Position numbers and translations under genes: made by a program | The notes under the pieces: model-generated | What the model saw: the letters and a program-made list of their open reading frames with translations, nothing else | Databases searched by the model: none | What the model was told of the DNA's origin: nothing | Origin: Desulfobacteraceae bacterium | Lineage (GTDB): Bacteria > Desulfobacterota > Desulfobacteria > Desulfobacterales > Desulfobacteraceae | DNA: 6,259 nt | Assembly: GCA_030638935.1 (NCBI GenBank) | Contig: DAOWDR010000020.1 | Coordinates: 1 to 6,259 of the forward strand | Direction: 5' to 3' | Shown here: piece by piece, positions 1-5,724 of the stretch | Position numbering within the stretch: position 1 is the first letter of the stretch | Layout: each line of letters opens with the position of its first letter

Positions 1-134
1 TAAAAGACTATTCAAACAAAAGAAAATACCCTAGGTAAATGAGATGGGGGTAAATTACAAGAAGAATCAATCCCAATCTTGCATAAAAAAAGAATCATAT
101 GGTGCGCAAATTATTTGGGGCAGCCATCACCGGC
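1..134. other. Non-coding left edge, AT-rich
   Basis: No reading frame with a plausible start and ribosome binding site was found here. The stretch is AT-rich apart from its last few bases, which lead into the palindrome that starts at 135. It may be the 3' flank of a gene outside the window, but nothing in the sequence proves that. Confidence 0.5.
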
Positions 135-301
135 CGGGGTGGGATGCAGTTCACTGATTGAACAATTCTGACAGGTTCTAAATTCCGCTGCGCTGAAGGC
201 GGAAAACTCGCTGCGCTCAAACAGTTCCGCCTTTTAACCGCTCCACTGCATTAAGAACCTGTACAGAATTGCAATCAACGATTCACCCGCATCCCACCCC
301 G
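135..301. repeat. Long imperfect palindrome (about 167 bp), possible dispersed foldback element
   Basis: The outer arms are a perfect 13-bp inverted repeat: CGGGGTGGGATGC at 135-147 and its reverse complement at 289-301. Inward, GATTG (156-160) pairs with CAATC (272-276), AATTCTG (164-170) with CAGAATT (264-270), and ACAGGTTCT (171-179) with AGAACCTGT (254-262), with one bulged base at 263. A central 9-bp hairpin has arms AAGGCGGAA (196-204) and TTCCGCCTT (225-233). The nonamer CGCTGCGCT is present twice in direct orientation (186-194 and 209-217), once inside the central loop. The whole unit can fold into one long interrupted stem. No open reading frame and no clear target-site duplication are visible. 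The layout fits a miniature inverted-repeat or REP-like dispersed element, or a structured RNA; the sequence alone does not decide between these. Confidence 0.75.
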
Positions 302-344
302 ACCTCTAACTCCACTCCTAACCGGTCTTAAGAATTCTATTTTC

Positions 345-455
345 ACGGATGAGAATTTTAAAAATATGCTACAGTAAAATGTATTAACAGGATCGGTGTA
401 TGTCCAATCGCATTAGCTTCTGGAAACCTGTTAACATATTAACAGAATTCTCCGT
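345..455. repeat. Nested inverted repeats with TTAACAG motifs
   Basis: An outer pair of arms, ACGGA(tga)GAATT at 345-357 and AATTCTCCGT at 446-455, encloses a perfect 8-bp inner pair, TTAACAGG at 384-391 and CCTGTTAA at 427-434. A further direct copy of TATTAACAG (382-390) lies at 437-445. The palindrome AGAATTCT occurs at 331-338 and again at 444-451. The symmetry could be an operator cluster or a small structured RNA. There is no coding frame across it. Confidence 0.45.
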
Positions 456-492
456 AAATCAAATGCAATTCCCTACAACCCCAATATATTGT

Positions 493-542
493 GTCGGGCT
501 TTGATTTTAAAAAAAATCTTTTTAATAAAAGTCCGGGCTTTT
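493..542 (+). repeat. Short direct repeat GTC(C)GGGCTTT around an A/T tract
   Basis: GTCGGGCTTT (493-502) recurs as GTCCGGGCTTTT (531-542). The copies are separated by an A/T-only tract that contains a weak GATTTT/AAAATC dyad. Each copy ends in a run of T, but neither has a matching upstream GC arm, so this is not a convincing terminator. Function unknown. Confidence 0.3.
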
Positions 543-596
543 AAATTCAGAATTTGTAGAGAAAAATCATGGACATAGTCCACACCATGCCAGAAT

Positions 597-647
597 GGAT
601 ATCCCCTCATTTTTATCTCCAATAAAGAATATTCCAGTAGGATATCC
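597..647. promoter_or_regulatory. Paired GGATATCC palindromes, possible operator
   Basis: The 8-bp palindrome GGATATCC is present at 597-604 and 640-647, each followed by C. The centres are 43 bp apart, about four helical turns, so the sites would lie on one face of the DNA. The related palindrome GAATATTC lies between them at 627-634. The spacing and position, roughly 200-250 bp upstream of the membrane-protein gene at 846, would suit a dimeric regulator. This is inference from symmetry only. Confidence 0.25.
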
Positions 648-733
648 CTAAATTAATTATATTTTTACCTAAGTTGAGTTGTTAAAATTTCTTTACAGGT
701 ATTGGAAAGATTGCTATGGAATTCTTAATCCAG

Positions 734-761
734 TTTTTAACCTTATTGGGTTGGGTATAAT
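734..761 (+). promoter_or_regulatory. Possible sigma70 promoter for the gene at 846
   Basis: TATAAT at 756-761 is a perfect -10 hexamer on the + strand. The best -35 at 16-bp spacing is TTTTTA (734-739), which is poor. It would give a leader of roughly 80 bases before the TTG start at 846. An alternative upstream candidate is TTTACA (692-697), 17 bp, then TATGGA (715-720) with a TG extension. Confidence 0.35.
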
Positions 762-845
762 TCAAATTTACAAAATATACGGACATGTCGACCAACTTGA
801 GCCCACAGTTCACCCGGCCCGTTAGGCATATGGAAAGGAGATTTA

Positions 846-1769
846 TTGAGATTGAAAAGCAAAGGAAAAGCCAAGGTAACAAAAAAAACTGAATGTGAGC
901 AATCTAAACCAATAGAATTAACAAAGGTTAGCATTGAAAATATTAATAAAAATTTCATGGAGCGTTTAACACCTTGGCTTCACCTGTTGATATCAATTGT
1001 GGCAGTTTCTGTATCAGTTTATTCGGTCTATTTTTCTGTCACAAAAACATCAGAAATATCTCAACAAAACATAGCACAGCAAAAGATATCATGGACTCTG
1101 ACTCTTCTGGCTCAACTTACGAGTAACAATCCTGATCTACAAAAATTTGCTGCAACAACGTTCGCTGCACTTTACGATAAGGGGGCCGTACCTAATGAGT
1201 TATTGCCTGCTCTACAAGAGGCAGCAGGAAATCCAAAAACGAACCCCGATGCGGCTATGATACTGAGGAATTTGTTGGGGAGTAACCGCTATCCATCTAC
1301 CATGCAGCTTGGTACCAATATATTAAACTGTTTGTTTCCCGTTTCTCTTGATAATAGCCGGTTTATTCGTATTGGCGAAGAAAATGGACGGTATTTTATT
1401 AGCGTGATTGTTTCCTATGATGATACAGTCGATTTTGAAATTGTGAATAACGTTCCGCATTCCAACGCTTTGTCGAATGTTTTTACCACTCACTCAGGCA
1501 CCTTGGTGGTAAACAGCTTAAAAACAGGCGATCTGATTTATAAGGTGGATGTGGGATCCGAGATTATTGTTTCTTACAACAATAAAGTGATGAAAATAAC
1601 TAAGGATAAAATTATAGTAGGTGGAATCACTCTTGGAGGTAATTCTATTAATACAGGCGTAGGTATTATTCTCCATAAAAATGGCAGCACTGGCATCGGA
1701 GGGTCAGTTGGAAACATCCCTAAGCGTGTTATGGAACTCTACAAAAGGGCATTGGCAAAGAATAGGTAA
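846..1769 (+). CDS. Unrecognised single-pass membrane protein with TTG start
   Basis: Encodes 307 residues of unknown function; I do not recognise the family. The TTG start is chosen because AAGGAG (835-840) ends five bases upstream; no in-frame ATG has a comparable site, and a second TTG at 852 is less well spaced. Residues 1-40 are lysine-rich and hydrophilic. Residues about 44-65 form one strong hydrophobic segment rich in V, S and I. With the basic tail before it, this predicts the N-terminus in the cytoplasm and the bulk outside, in the periplasm if the cell is Gram-negative. Residues about 68-145 look helical and Ala/Leu-rich, resembling helical-hairpin repeats. Residues about 150-290 alternate like beta strands and end in a Gly/Ile/Val/Asn-rich stretch (259-289) suggestive of a beta sheet or beta helix. 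There are two cysteines (17 and 162) and no nucleotide-binding or catalytic motif. The gene stands alone, with long non-coding DNA on both sides and AT-rich composition, consistent with accessory or transferred DNA. Confidence 0.8.
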   Translation: MRLKSKGKAKVTKKTECEQSKPIELTKVSIENINKNFMERLTPWLHLLISIVAVSVSVYSVYFSVTKTSEISQQNIAQQKISWTLTLLAQLTSNNPDLQKFAATTFAALYDKGAVPNELLPALQEAAGNPKTNPDAAMILRNLLGSNRYPSTMQLGTNILNCLFPVSLDNSRFIRIGEENGRYFISVIVSYDDTVDFEIVNNVPHSNALSNVFTTHSGTLVVNSLKTGDLIYKVDVGSEIIVSYNNKVMKITKDKIIVGGITLGGNSINTGVGIILHKNGSTGIGGSVGNIPKRVMELYKRALAKNR

Positions 1770-2099
1770 AGCTGCACGGCTGATTATCGACGAATCTGAA
1801 TTCAACTTTATTCACTGACAAATTTCAGCTTGACCGTTTTTCCTTGGTATTCTCTATAAAAAATTGACAGCAGACTTCTGGTTACAATCCGTACAGCATC
1901 AGAGTGGATATTTCTTACTTTTTATCGTCAATAAAGTTGATTTATATATGTCAGCACTTTTTCAAAAAATGATGTTGACTGCGCTATATTTTTCAGATAG
2001 CTGTTAAAGGCTGTTCGAAAAATTATTTTTGTAAGATCCATAGAAGAAAACTGTTAAATTCATTGTTAGCAACCCACATTCCCACAAAGGAGAAACGAT
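1770..2099. other. AT-rich intergenic region with weak promoter-like and repeat signals
   Basis: No gene is seen in these 330 bases. TATATT at 1985-1990 could be a -10, with TTCAAA (1961-1966) as a weak -35 at 18 bp. TTGACA (1864-1869) lies only 13 bp from TACAAT (1883-1888), which is too close for a normal promoter. CTGTTAAA occurs twice in direct orientation (2001-2008 and 2051-2058). A short A/T dyad, AAAAATTATTTTT, lies near 2018-2030. No good rho-independent terminator follows the gene ending at 1769. Confidence 0.4.
2087..2092 (+). promoter_or_regulatory. Ribosome binding site for the gene at 2100
   Basis: AAGGAG ends seven bases before the ATG at 2100. This near-ideal Shine-Dalgarno spacing is the main reason to accept this short gene as real. 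Confidence 0.7.
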
Positions 2100-2363
2100 A
2101 TGGCTGCAACAAAAAAAGAAACTGTTCTGGACTTTCTTAAAAAGACCTATAAGGAATACAATTTTGATTCTCGCAAAAACTTAATAACATTATCATACGA
2201 CTTTATCATTGATACAGGGACCGCCAGAATATTCATCAAAATTGGGAGGAAACGTTGGGATGAGTCTAATAACAGTTCCATTGTGAATTATTTAAAATCG
2301 AAAGAACAACAGATTCGTGAAGCTCTTTTGGCCAATGAGAACGCAATTCTTACACTGAAATAG
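2100..2363 (+). CDS. Small unrecognised protein, 87 residues
   Basis: Encodes an 87-residue, lysine-rich, probably soluble cytoplasmic protein; I do not recognise it. There is no signal peptide, membrane segment, cysteine pair or metal-binding motif. The pattern suggests helix (about 5-20), strand (27-37), strand (41-49), then a long polar helix (about 58-80). An alpha-beta-beta-alpha fold of this kind is seen in many small regulators and inhibitors, but this gives no function. A strong ribosome binding site precedes the ATG start. The frame is intact and AT-rich like the orphan membrane gene upstream, with 330 non-coding bases between them, so they are probably not co-transcribed. A weak hairpin, AATCC(aat)GGATT at 2373-2385, follows the stop but is too short to call a terminator. 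It may be a genomic-island or phage-derived gene. Confidence 0.65.
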   Translation: MAATKKETVLDFLKKTYKEYNFDSRKNLITLSYDFIIDTGTARIFIKIGRKRWDESNNSSIVNYLKSKEQQIREALLANENAILTLK

Positions 2364-2570
2364 CCCGAATAGAATCCAATGGATTTTCATACAACTATTT
2401 ATTTTTAAATTGCTAAAAGTAGGCATTTTTATATTTTTCAGGCCAAAATATCTGTACGCCACAATCTTCAATTCTGTTGGTATGAAAATTAACATGATTG
2501 GAGGTAAGCGTTTTTTTAAAAGATACAACTGGAGTTTTTTAAGGGAACTTTTTCTCAGAAATAACAGATA
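2364..2570. other. AT-rich non-coding stretch
   Basis: No supported gene. A + strand frame opens near 2410 and runs to 2703, but it has no ribosome binding site. It also crosses, without any change of register, from about 28-33 % GC DNA into the GC-rich block that follows, which is not how one gene normally looks. A GGAGG at 2501-2505 is not followed by a usable start at the right distance. Confidence 0.45.
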
Positions 2571-2780
2571 TTATGGGCAGATTGCCGAGGCAGAGGCAGG
2601 TGATGGTGGAAGGTTTGAGCCGGTATTGAATGGCAGCGTGCCCCATGGACGGGGCCAAGCGCCATTCACCTCGGACCAGGACATGGATGTCCTGGGAGAA
2701 TGAGGCGATGGCCTTCCCCCATCTCCTGCCGGTACTTGTTGAAACTGTCGGAACATCTTCTGCAAAAGCCGGTTATAAAT
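2571..2780. pseudogene. GC-rich block without an intact gene, possible remnant of lost coding or insertion DNA
   Basis: By hand count, 2581-2640 is 57 % GC and 2641-2700 is 63 %, against 28 % for 2401-2460 and 33 % for 2521-2580. The switch is abrupt. All six frames are either interrupted or lack a start signal, although several stay open for 40-65 codons on both strands, as decayed GC-rich coding DNA often does. I could not match any frame to a family. The block also carries hairpins: GCCCC (2640-2644) with GGGGC (2651-2655), and the 9-bp repeat at 2676-2695. It may be a relic of a gene or insertion sequence, or an intergenic repeat. 'Pseudogene' is the nearest label, not a proven identity. 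Confidence 0.3.
2676..2695. repeat. Perfect 9-bp inverted repeat
   Basis: CCAGGACAT (2676-2684) and ATGTCCTGG (2687-2695) are exact reverse complements separated by GG. No T-tract follows on either strand, so it is not a classical terminator. It could be a protein-binding dyad or a structural leftover of the GC-rich block. Confidence 0.5.
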
Positions 2781-2821
2781 TTTAAAACCAAAAATCTGTG
2801 ACCCGGAAATAAATCTGGATC

Positions 2822-2850
2822 TTGATACCAGGGCACCAAAATGGTATATT
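2822..2850 (+). promoter_or_regulatory. Strong sigma70-type promoter of the radA-rlmE-yebC operon
   Basis: TTGATA (2822-2827) and TATATT (2845-2850) each match the consensus at five of six positions and are exactly 17 bp apart. TG at 2842-2843 adds an extended -10 element. Transcription would start near 2857, leaving a leader of about 33 bases before the preferred radA start. It is the best promoter candidate I found in the window. Confidence 0.7.
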
Positions 2851-2860
2851 TCTCCGATTT

Positions 2861-2874
2861 ATTAAATATTTAAT
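2861..2874. promoter_or_regulatory. 14-bp perfect AT palindrome in the radA leader
   Basis: ATTAAATATTTAAT at 2861-2874 is fully self-complementary. It lies ten bases after the -10 element and just before the radA ribosome binding site, where a bound repressor could block transcription. Such sequences are also common by chance in AT-rich DNA. Confidence 0.25.
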
Positions 2875-2889
2875 TTGAGAAGAGATTTT

Positions 2890-4263
2890 TTGAAAAAAAA
2901 AGATAAATTTACATTTTTGTGCCAGTCCTGTGGAGCGCAAACCCCTAAATGGATGGGGCGGTGCCCGGAATGCGGGGAATGGGATACCCTGGTTGAGGAG
3001 AAAATTTTATCAGCCGGGTCTGGTAAAAACCGTACTATTTCCGCTCCCAAGCCAGTGTCCATTAATTCCGTGGAGGTCACGGAAACCCAGAGGTTGACCA
3101 CGGGCATCACCGAATTTGACCGGGTTCTTGGCGGCGGCATTGTGGAAGGATCACTTATCCTGATTGGGGGGGACCCAGGCATTGGTAAATCCACTCTCAT
3201 GCTCCAGGTGTTGGCCATCCTGGCTAAATCCAAAAAAAAAGTTCTGTATGTGTCGGGTGAAGAGTCTGTCCTGCAGCTTTCCATGCGGGGAAAACGGTTG
3301 GATTCAGGAAGCGACACCCTTTTTATTGTGGCGGAAACGGATTTGGACTCCATTCTTTCCATGGTGGAAAAACAGCACTACGATGCAATGGTGATTGATT
3401 CCATCCAGACTGTGTTTCATCCCGAGGTTTCCTCCACACCGGGCAGCGTGACCCAGATCAGGGAGGCCTCCATGCAGTTCATGCGTTTGGCCAAGACCAC
3501 GGGTATTCCCATTTTTCTGGTGGGTCATGTCACAAAGGTCGGGGCCATTGCAGGTCCCAGGATCATGGAACACATGGTGGATACTGTCCTTTATTTTGAA
3601 GGGGATAAGAGCCATATCTTTAGAATCCTCAGGGCGGTGAAAAATAGGTTCGGGTCCACCAACGAGATCGGGGTCTTTGAAATGCGGGAAACGGGCCTTG
3701 AACAGGTACCCAATCCTTCGGCCGTATTTTTGTCGGATCGGTCTTCAGTGGCACCGGGTTCGGTGGTGACTTCCAGCATGGAAGGCACAAGGCCCATCCT
3801 GGTGGAGATCCAGGGACTTGTTTCCAGCTCAGGTATGGGAAACCCAAGGCGGACGGTGCTGGGGCTTGATAATAATCGAGTTGCCCTGATTTTGGCGGTC
3901 ATGGAAAAACGCCTTGGAATGAACTTATCCGGGCTGGATGTTTTTATGAATGTCATCGGCGGGGTCAGAATTGTCGAGCCGTCTGCCGACCTTGCCATTG
4001 CTGCTGCCCTGGCCTCAAGTTTTTTGGACAAGCCGGTCCACAAGGAAACCACCCTGATTGGTGAAATAGGTCTGACCGGGGAGATACGGGCGGTAAGCCA
4101 CGCCCAGTCAAGGATCAAGGAGGCTTCCAAAATGGGATTTACCACCTGTTTGGTCCCAAGTTCCGCCATGAAACAATTATCCCGGATAGAGGGAATGACC
4201 ATAGAAAGTGTTAGTTTTTTAAAGGACGCCATGGAGGTATTATTTGATGGCCAAGAAGAGTAA
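2890..4263 (+). CDS. radA: DNA repair protein RadA (Sms), branch-migration ATPase
   Basis: RadA is a hexameric RecA-like ATPase that extends recombination intermediates in homologous recombination and repair. From TTG 2890 the protein has 457 residues, the usual family length. In order it shows a four-cysteine zinc finger (C11, C14, C25, C28), Walker A GGDPGIGKST (93-102), a Walker B strand ending at D170, the RadA signature KNRFG (251-255), and a C-terminal Lon-protease-like domain (from about 280). All key motifs are intact. The start is TTG. Position 2890 is preferred because a purine-rich GAGAAGAG (2877-2884) lies five bases upstream; an in-frame TTG at 2875 would add five residues but has no ribosome binding site and lies only about 18 bases from the predicted transcript start. 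A9 runs at 2893-2901 and 3232-3240 are possible slippage sites. The 3' end overlaps rlmE by 17 bases from its ATG, indicating translational coupling. Confidence 0.96.
   Translation: MKKKDKFTFLCQSCGAQTPKWMGRCPECGEWDTLVEEKILSAGSGKNRTISAPKPVSINSVEVTETQRLTTGITEFDRVLGGGIVEGSLILIGGDPGIGKSTLMLQVLAILAKSKKKVLYVSGEESVLQLSMRGKRLDSGSDTLFIVAETDLDSILSMVEKQHYDAMVIDSIQTVFHPEVSSTPGSVTQIREASMQFMRLAKTTGIPIFLVGHVTKVGAIAGPRIMEHMVDTVLYFEGDKSHIFRILRAVKNRFGSTNEIGVFEMRETGLEQVPNPSAVFLSDRSSVAPGSVVTSSMEGTRPILVEIQGLVSSSGMGNPRRTVLGLDNNRVALILAVMEKRLGMNLSGLDVFMNVIGGVRIVEPSADLAIAAALASSFLDKPVHKETTLIGEIGLTGEIRAVSHAQSRIKEASKMGFTTCLVPSSAMKQLSRIEGMTIESVSFLKDAMEVLFDGQEE
4233..4237 (+). promoter_or_regulatory. Ribosome binding site of rlmE inside radA
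   Basis: GGAGG lies within the last codons of radA, nine bases before ATG 4247 and six before an adjoining in-frame TTG at 4244. Either start is possible. ATG 4247 is preferred because it gives the usual short basic N-terminus. Confidence 0.65.
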
Positions 4264-4879
4264 AGGGCCCAATAAGGGATCGGGTAAAGGGTCAAAGGGC
4301 AATCAATGGGCAGACCATTTGACCCAGAGGGCCAAGGCTGAAAATTATCCTGCACGGTCGGTGTATAAACTTGAGGAAATCCAGAAAAAATTCAAGGTCA
4401 TGGGCCCGGCATGCCAGGTATTGGATCTTGGGTGTGCCCCGGGGTCCTGGCTCTTGTATGCGGCAAAGCAGGTGGGCAACCAGGGTCGGGTTTTCGGCAT
4501 AGACTTAACCCGGATCGATATTAAACTTCCCGATAATGTTACAGCAATCCAGGATAATATTTTAGCCCTGGAAAATAAAGAGTTCCTTTCCCGGGAAAAG
4601 GGGTTCCATACGATTCTCAGTGATATGGCGCCGGCCACCACAGGCCGCAAGGATGTGGATGCGTTCAGGTCCTTTGAACTTTGCAGCATGGCTCTGGAGA
4701 CGGCTAAAAAATTTGGGGCTCCAAATTCAAATTTTGTCTGCAAGATATTCCAGGGAAATGAGTTTAAAAAATTTGAAAAAGAGGTTAAATCCATATTCAG
4801 AGACTGTAAAACCTTTAAACCGGAAAGTTGCAGAAAACAAAGTAAAGAAATATATATAATCGCAAAAGGTAAAAAATAA
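4247..4879 (+). CDS. rlmE: 23S rRNA 2'-O-methyltransferase RlmE (FtsJ/RrmJ)
   Basis: RlmE transfers a methyl group from S-adenosylmethionine to the ribose of U2552 (E. coli numbering) in the A-loop of 23S rRNA, a late step of 50S subunit assembly in the cytoplasm. The protein has 210 residues, against 209 in E. coli. The SAM-binding motif I, VLDLGCAPGSW, is at 58-68. The K-D-K-E catalytic tetrad is complete: K41 in SVYKLEE, D126 in LSDMAP, K166 in CKIFQG and E201 in KEIYIIAKG. The first 20 residues are Lys/Gly-rich, as expected for an RNA-binding tail. The gene overlaps the end of radA and is followed 12 bases later by yebC, so the three are almost certainly one transcript. Nothing appears damaged. 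Confidence 0.95.
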   Translation: MAKKSKGPNKGSGKGSKGNQWADHLTQRAKAENYPARSVYKLEEIQKKFKVMGPACQVLDLGCAPGSWLLYAAKQVGNQGRVFGIDLTRIDIKLPDNVTAIQDNILALENKEFLSREKGFHTILSDMAPATTGRKDVDAFRSFELCSMALETAKKFGAPNSNFVCKIFQGNEFKKFEKEVKSIFRDCKTFKPESCRKQSKEIYIIAKGKK

Positions 4880-4884
4880 GGAGG
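4879..4884 (+). promoter_or_regulatory. Strong ribosome binding site of yebC
   Basis: AGGAGG begins on the last base of the rlmE stop codon and ends seven bases before ATG 4892. It is a perfect Shine-Dalgarno, which suggests yebC is translated more strongly than its two upstream neighbours. Confidence 0.75.
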
Positions 4885-4891
4885 CAATAGC

Positions 4892-5635
4892 ATGTCAGGA
4901 CATAGTAAGTGGTCGACCATCAAGCATAAAAAAGGGGCGGCGGATGTAAAAAGGGGCAAGATTTTTACAAAGCTGATCAAGGAGATCACTGTGGCAGCCA
5001 GAATGGGCGGCGGGGATCAGGAGTCCAATCCCAGGCTTAGGCATGCCCTGAATGCTGCCAAGGCCCAGAATATGCCCAAGGATACCTTTGAGCGTGCAGT
5101 TAAAAAGGGCACCGGGGATTTGGAAGGGGTGAGTTACGAGGAAATCCTATATGAAGGATATGGCCCCGGAGGCGTGGCAGTTCTGGTGGAGTGTCTTACG
5201 GATAATAAGAACAGGAGCATTGCCGATGTTCGATATATCTTTGGGAAAGCCGGTGGAAATGTTGGGACAGACGGATGTGTGGCCTGGATGTTTGACAAAA
5301 AGGGTTTGATCTCGGTGAGTAAGGAAGATGCCGATGAAGATACCTTGATGGATCTTGCCCTGGAAGCCGGGGCAGAAGATATTAAGGATGAAGGAGATGT
5401 ATTTGAGATCATCACCGAGCCCGAAGATTTTGACGCAGTGAAGGATGCCATTGACAAGGCCGAGATAAAATACCAGCTGGCAGAGATTACCATGCTGCCC
5501 CAGAATATGACGGAGGTGGAAGGCAAGGAAGCCGAGCAGATGCTTCGTTTTATGGATGCCCTGGATGATTGCGATGATATTCAGAAATTTTATACCAATG
5601 CAGATATTCCCGATGAGGCCTTTGACGCCATGTAA
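4892..5635 (+). CDS. yebC: YebC/PmpR (TACO1) family protein
   Basis: The 247-residue length is typical of the family. The N-terminus MSGHSKWSTIKHKKGAAD is the conserved YebC opening, followed by a basic helical domain (about 1-75). The YEGYGPGGVA motif (about 87-96) and the GGNVGTDGCVAWMF segment (about 120-133) mark the central domain, and the C-terminal third is highly acidic. Family members are often annotated as transcription regulators (for example PmpR). The mitochondrial relative TACO1 and some bacterial members have instead been linked to translation, relieving ribosome stalling at proline-rich stretches. Sitting directly behind rlmE, an rRNA-modification gene, agrees better with a translation role, but that is inference. 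It is the last gene of the operon, ending 43 bases before the terminator stem. ruvC, which follows yebC in many bacteria, is not here. Confidence 0.95.
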   Translation: MSGHSKWSTIKHKKGAADVKRGKIFTKLIKEITVAARMGGGDQESNPRLRHALNAAKAQNMPKDTFERAVKKGTGDLEGVSYEEILYEGYGPGGVAVLVECLTDNKNRSIADVRYIFGKAGGNVGTDGCVAWMFDKKGLISVSKEDADEDTLMDLALEAGAEDIKDEGDVFEIITEPEDFDAVKDAIDKAEIKYQLAEITMLPQNMTEVEGKEAEQMLRFMDALDDCDDIQKFYTNADIPDEAFDAM

Positions 5636-5678
5636 TTCTTTGATGCCAAATAAGATTGTGGGATGGTATCCAAATTTT

Positions 5679-5718
5679 AATATAAAAGGAGCTGATATGT
5701 TTCAGCTCCTTTTATATT
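5679..5718. terminator. Rho-independent terminator between converging yebC and nadA, probably bidirectional
   Basis: A perfect 17-bp stem has arms AATATAAAAGGAGCTGA (5679-5695) and its reverse complement (5702-5718), around the six-base loop TATGTT. The GC-rich part is next to the loop, and the T-rich lower part (CCTTTTATATTTT) acts as the U-tract on the + strand. The opposite strand reads a similar T-rich arm, and the stem begins six bases past the nadA stop, so the same hairpin can end both transcripts. Confidence 0.85.
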
Positions 5719-5724
5719 TTGGGT

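Noticed and set aside
135..301. Integron attC site, CRISPR unit or retron msr-msd
   Set aside because: No attC core bases in the right arrangement, no regularly spaced repeats, and no integrase, cas or reverse transcriptase gene in the window.
340..680. Replication origin
   Set aside because: AT-rich with repeats, but no cluster of DnaA boxes and no replication gene nearby.
830..892. 20-codon frame starting at ATG 830, overlapping the 846 gene start
   Set aside because: Its ATG precedes the Shine-Dalgarno that serves TTG 846 and it has no binding site of its own; a leader peptide cannot be supported.
1864..1888. TTGACA/TACAAT promoter
   Set aside because: Good hexamers, but only 13 bp apart, too short for a sigma70 promoter.
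2410..2703. 97-codon + strand frame
   Set aside because: No ribosome binding site, no recognisable protein, and it spans an abrupt change from AT-rich to GC-rich DNA; more likely a chance frame.
2571..2765. 64-codon - strand frame rich in P and S
   Set aside because: Low-complexity composition from reading GC-rich DNA, no ribosome binding site and no family resemblance; kept only as part of the possible remnant.
3591..4355. 254-codon - strand frame opposite radA
   Set aside because: Antisense shadow of the clearly conserved radA and rlmE genes; no start signal.
4345..4989. 214-codon - strand frame opposite rlmE and yebC
   Set aside because: Antisense shadow spanning two real genes and their junction.
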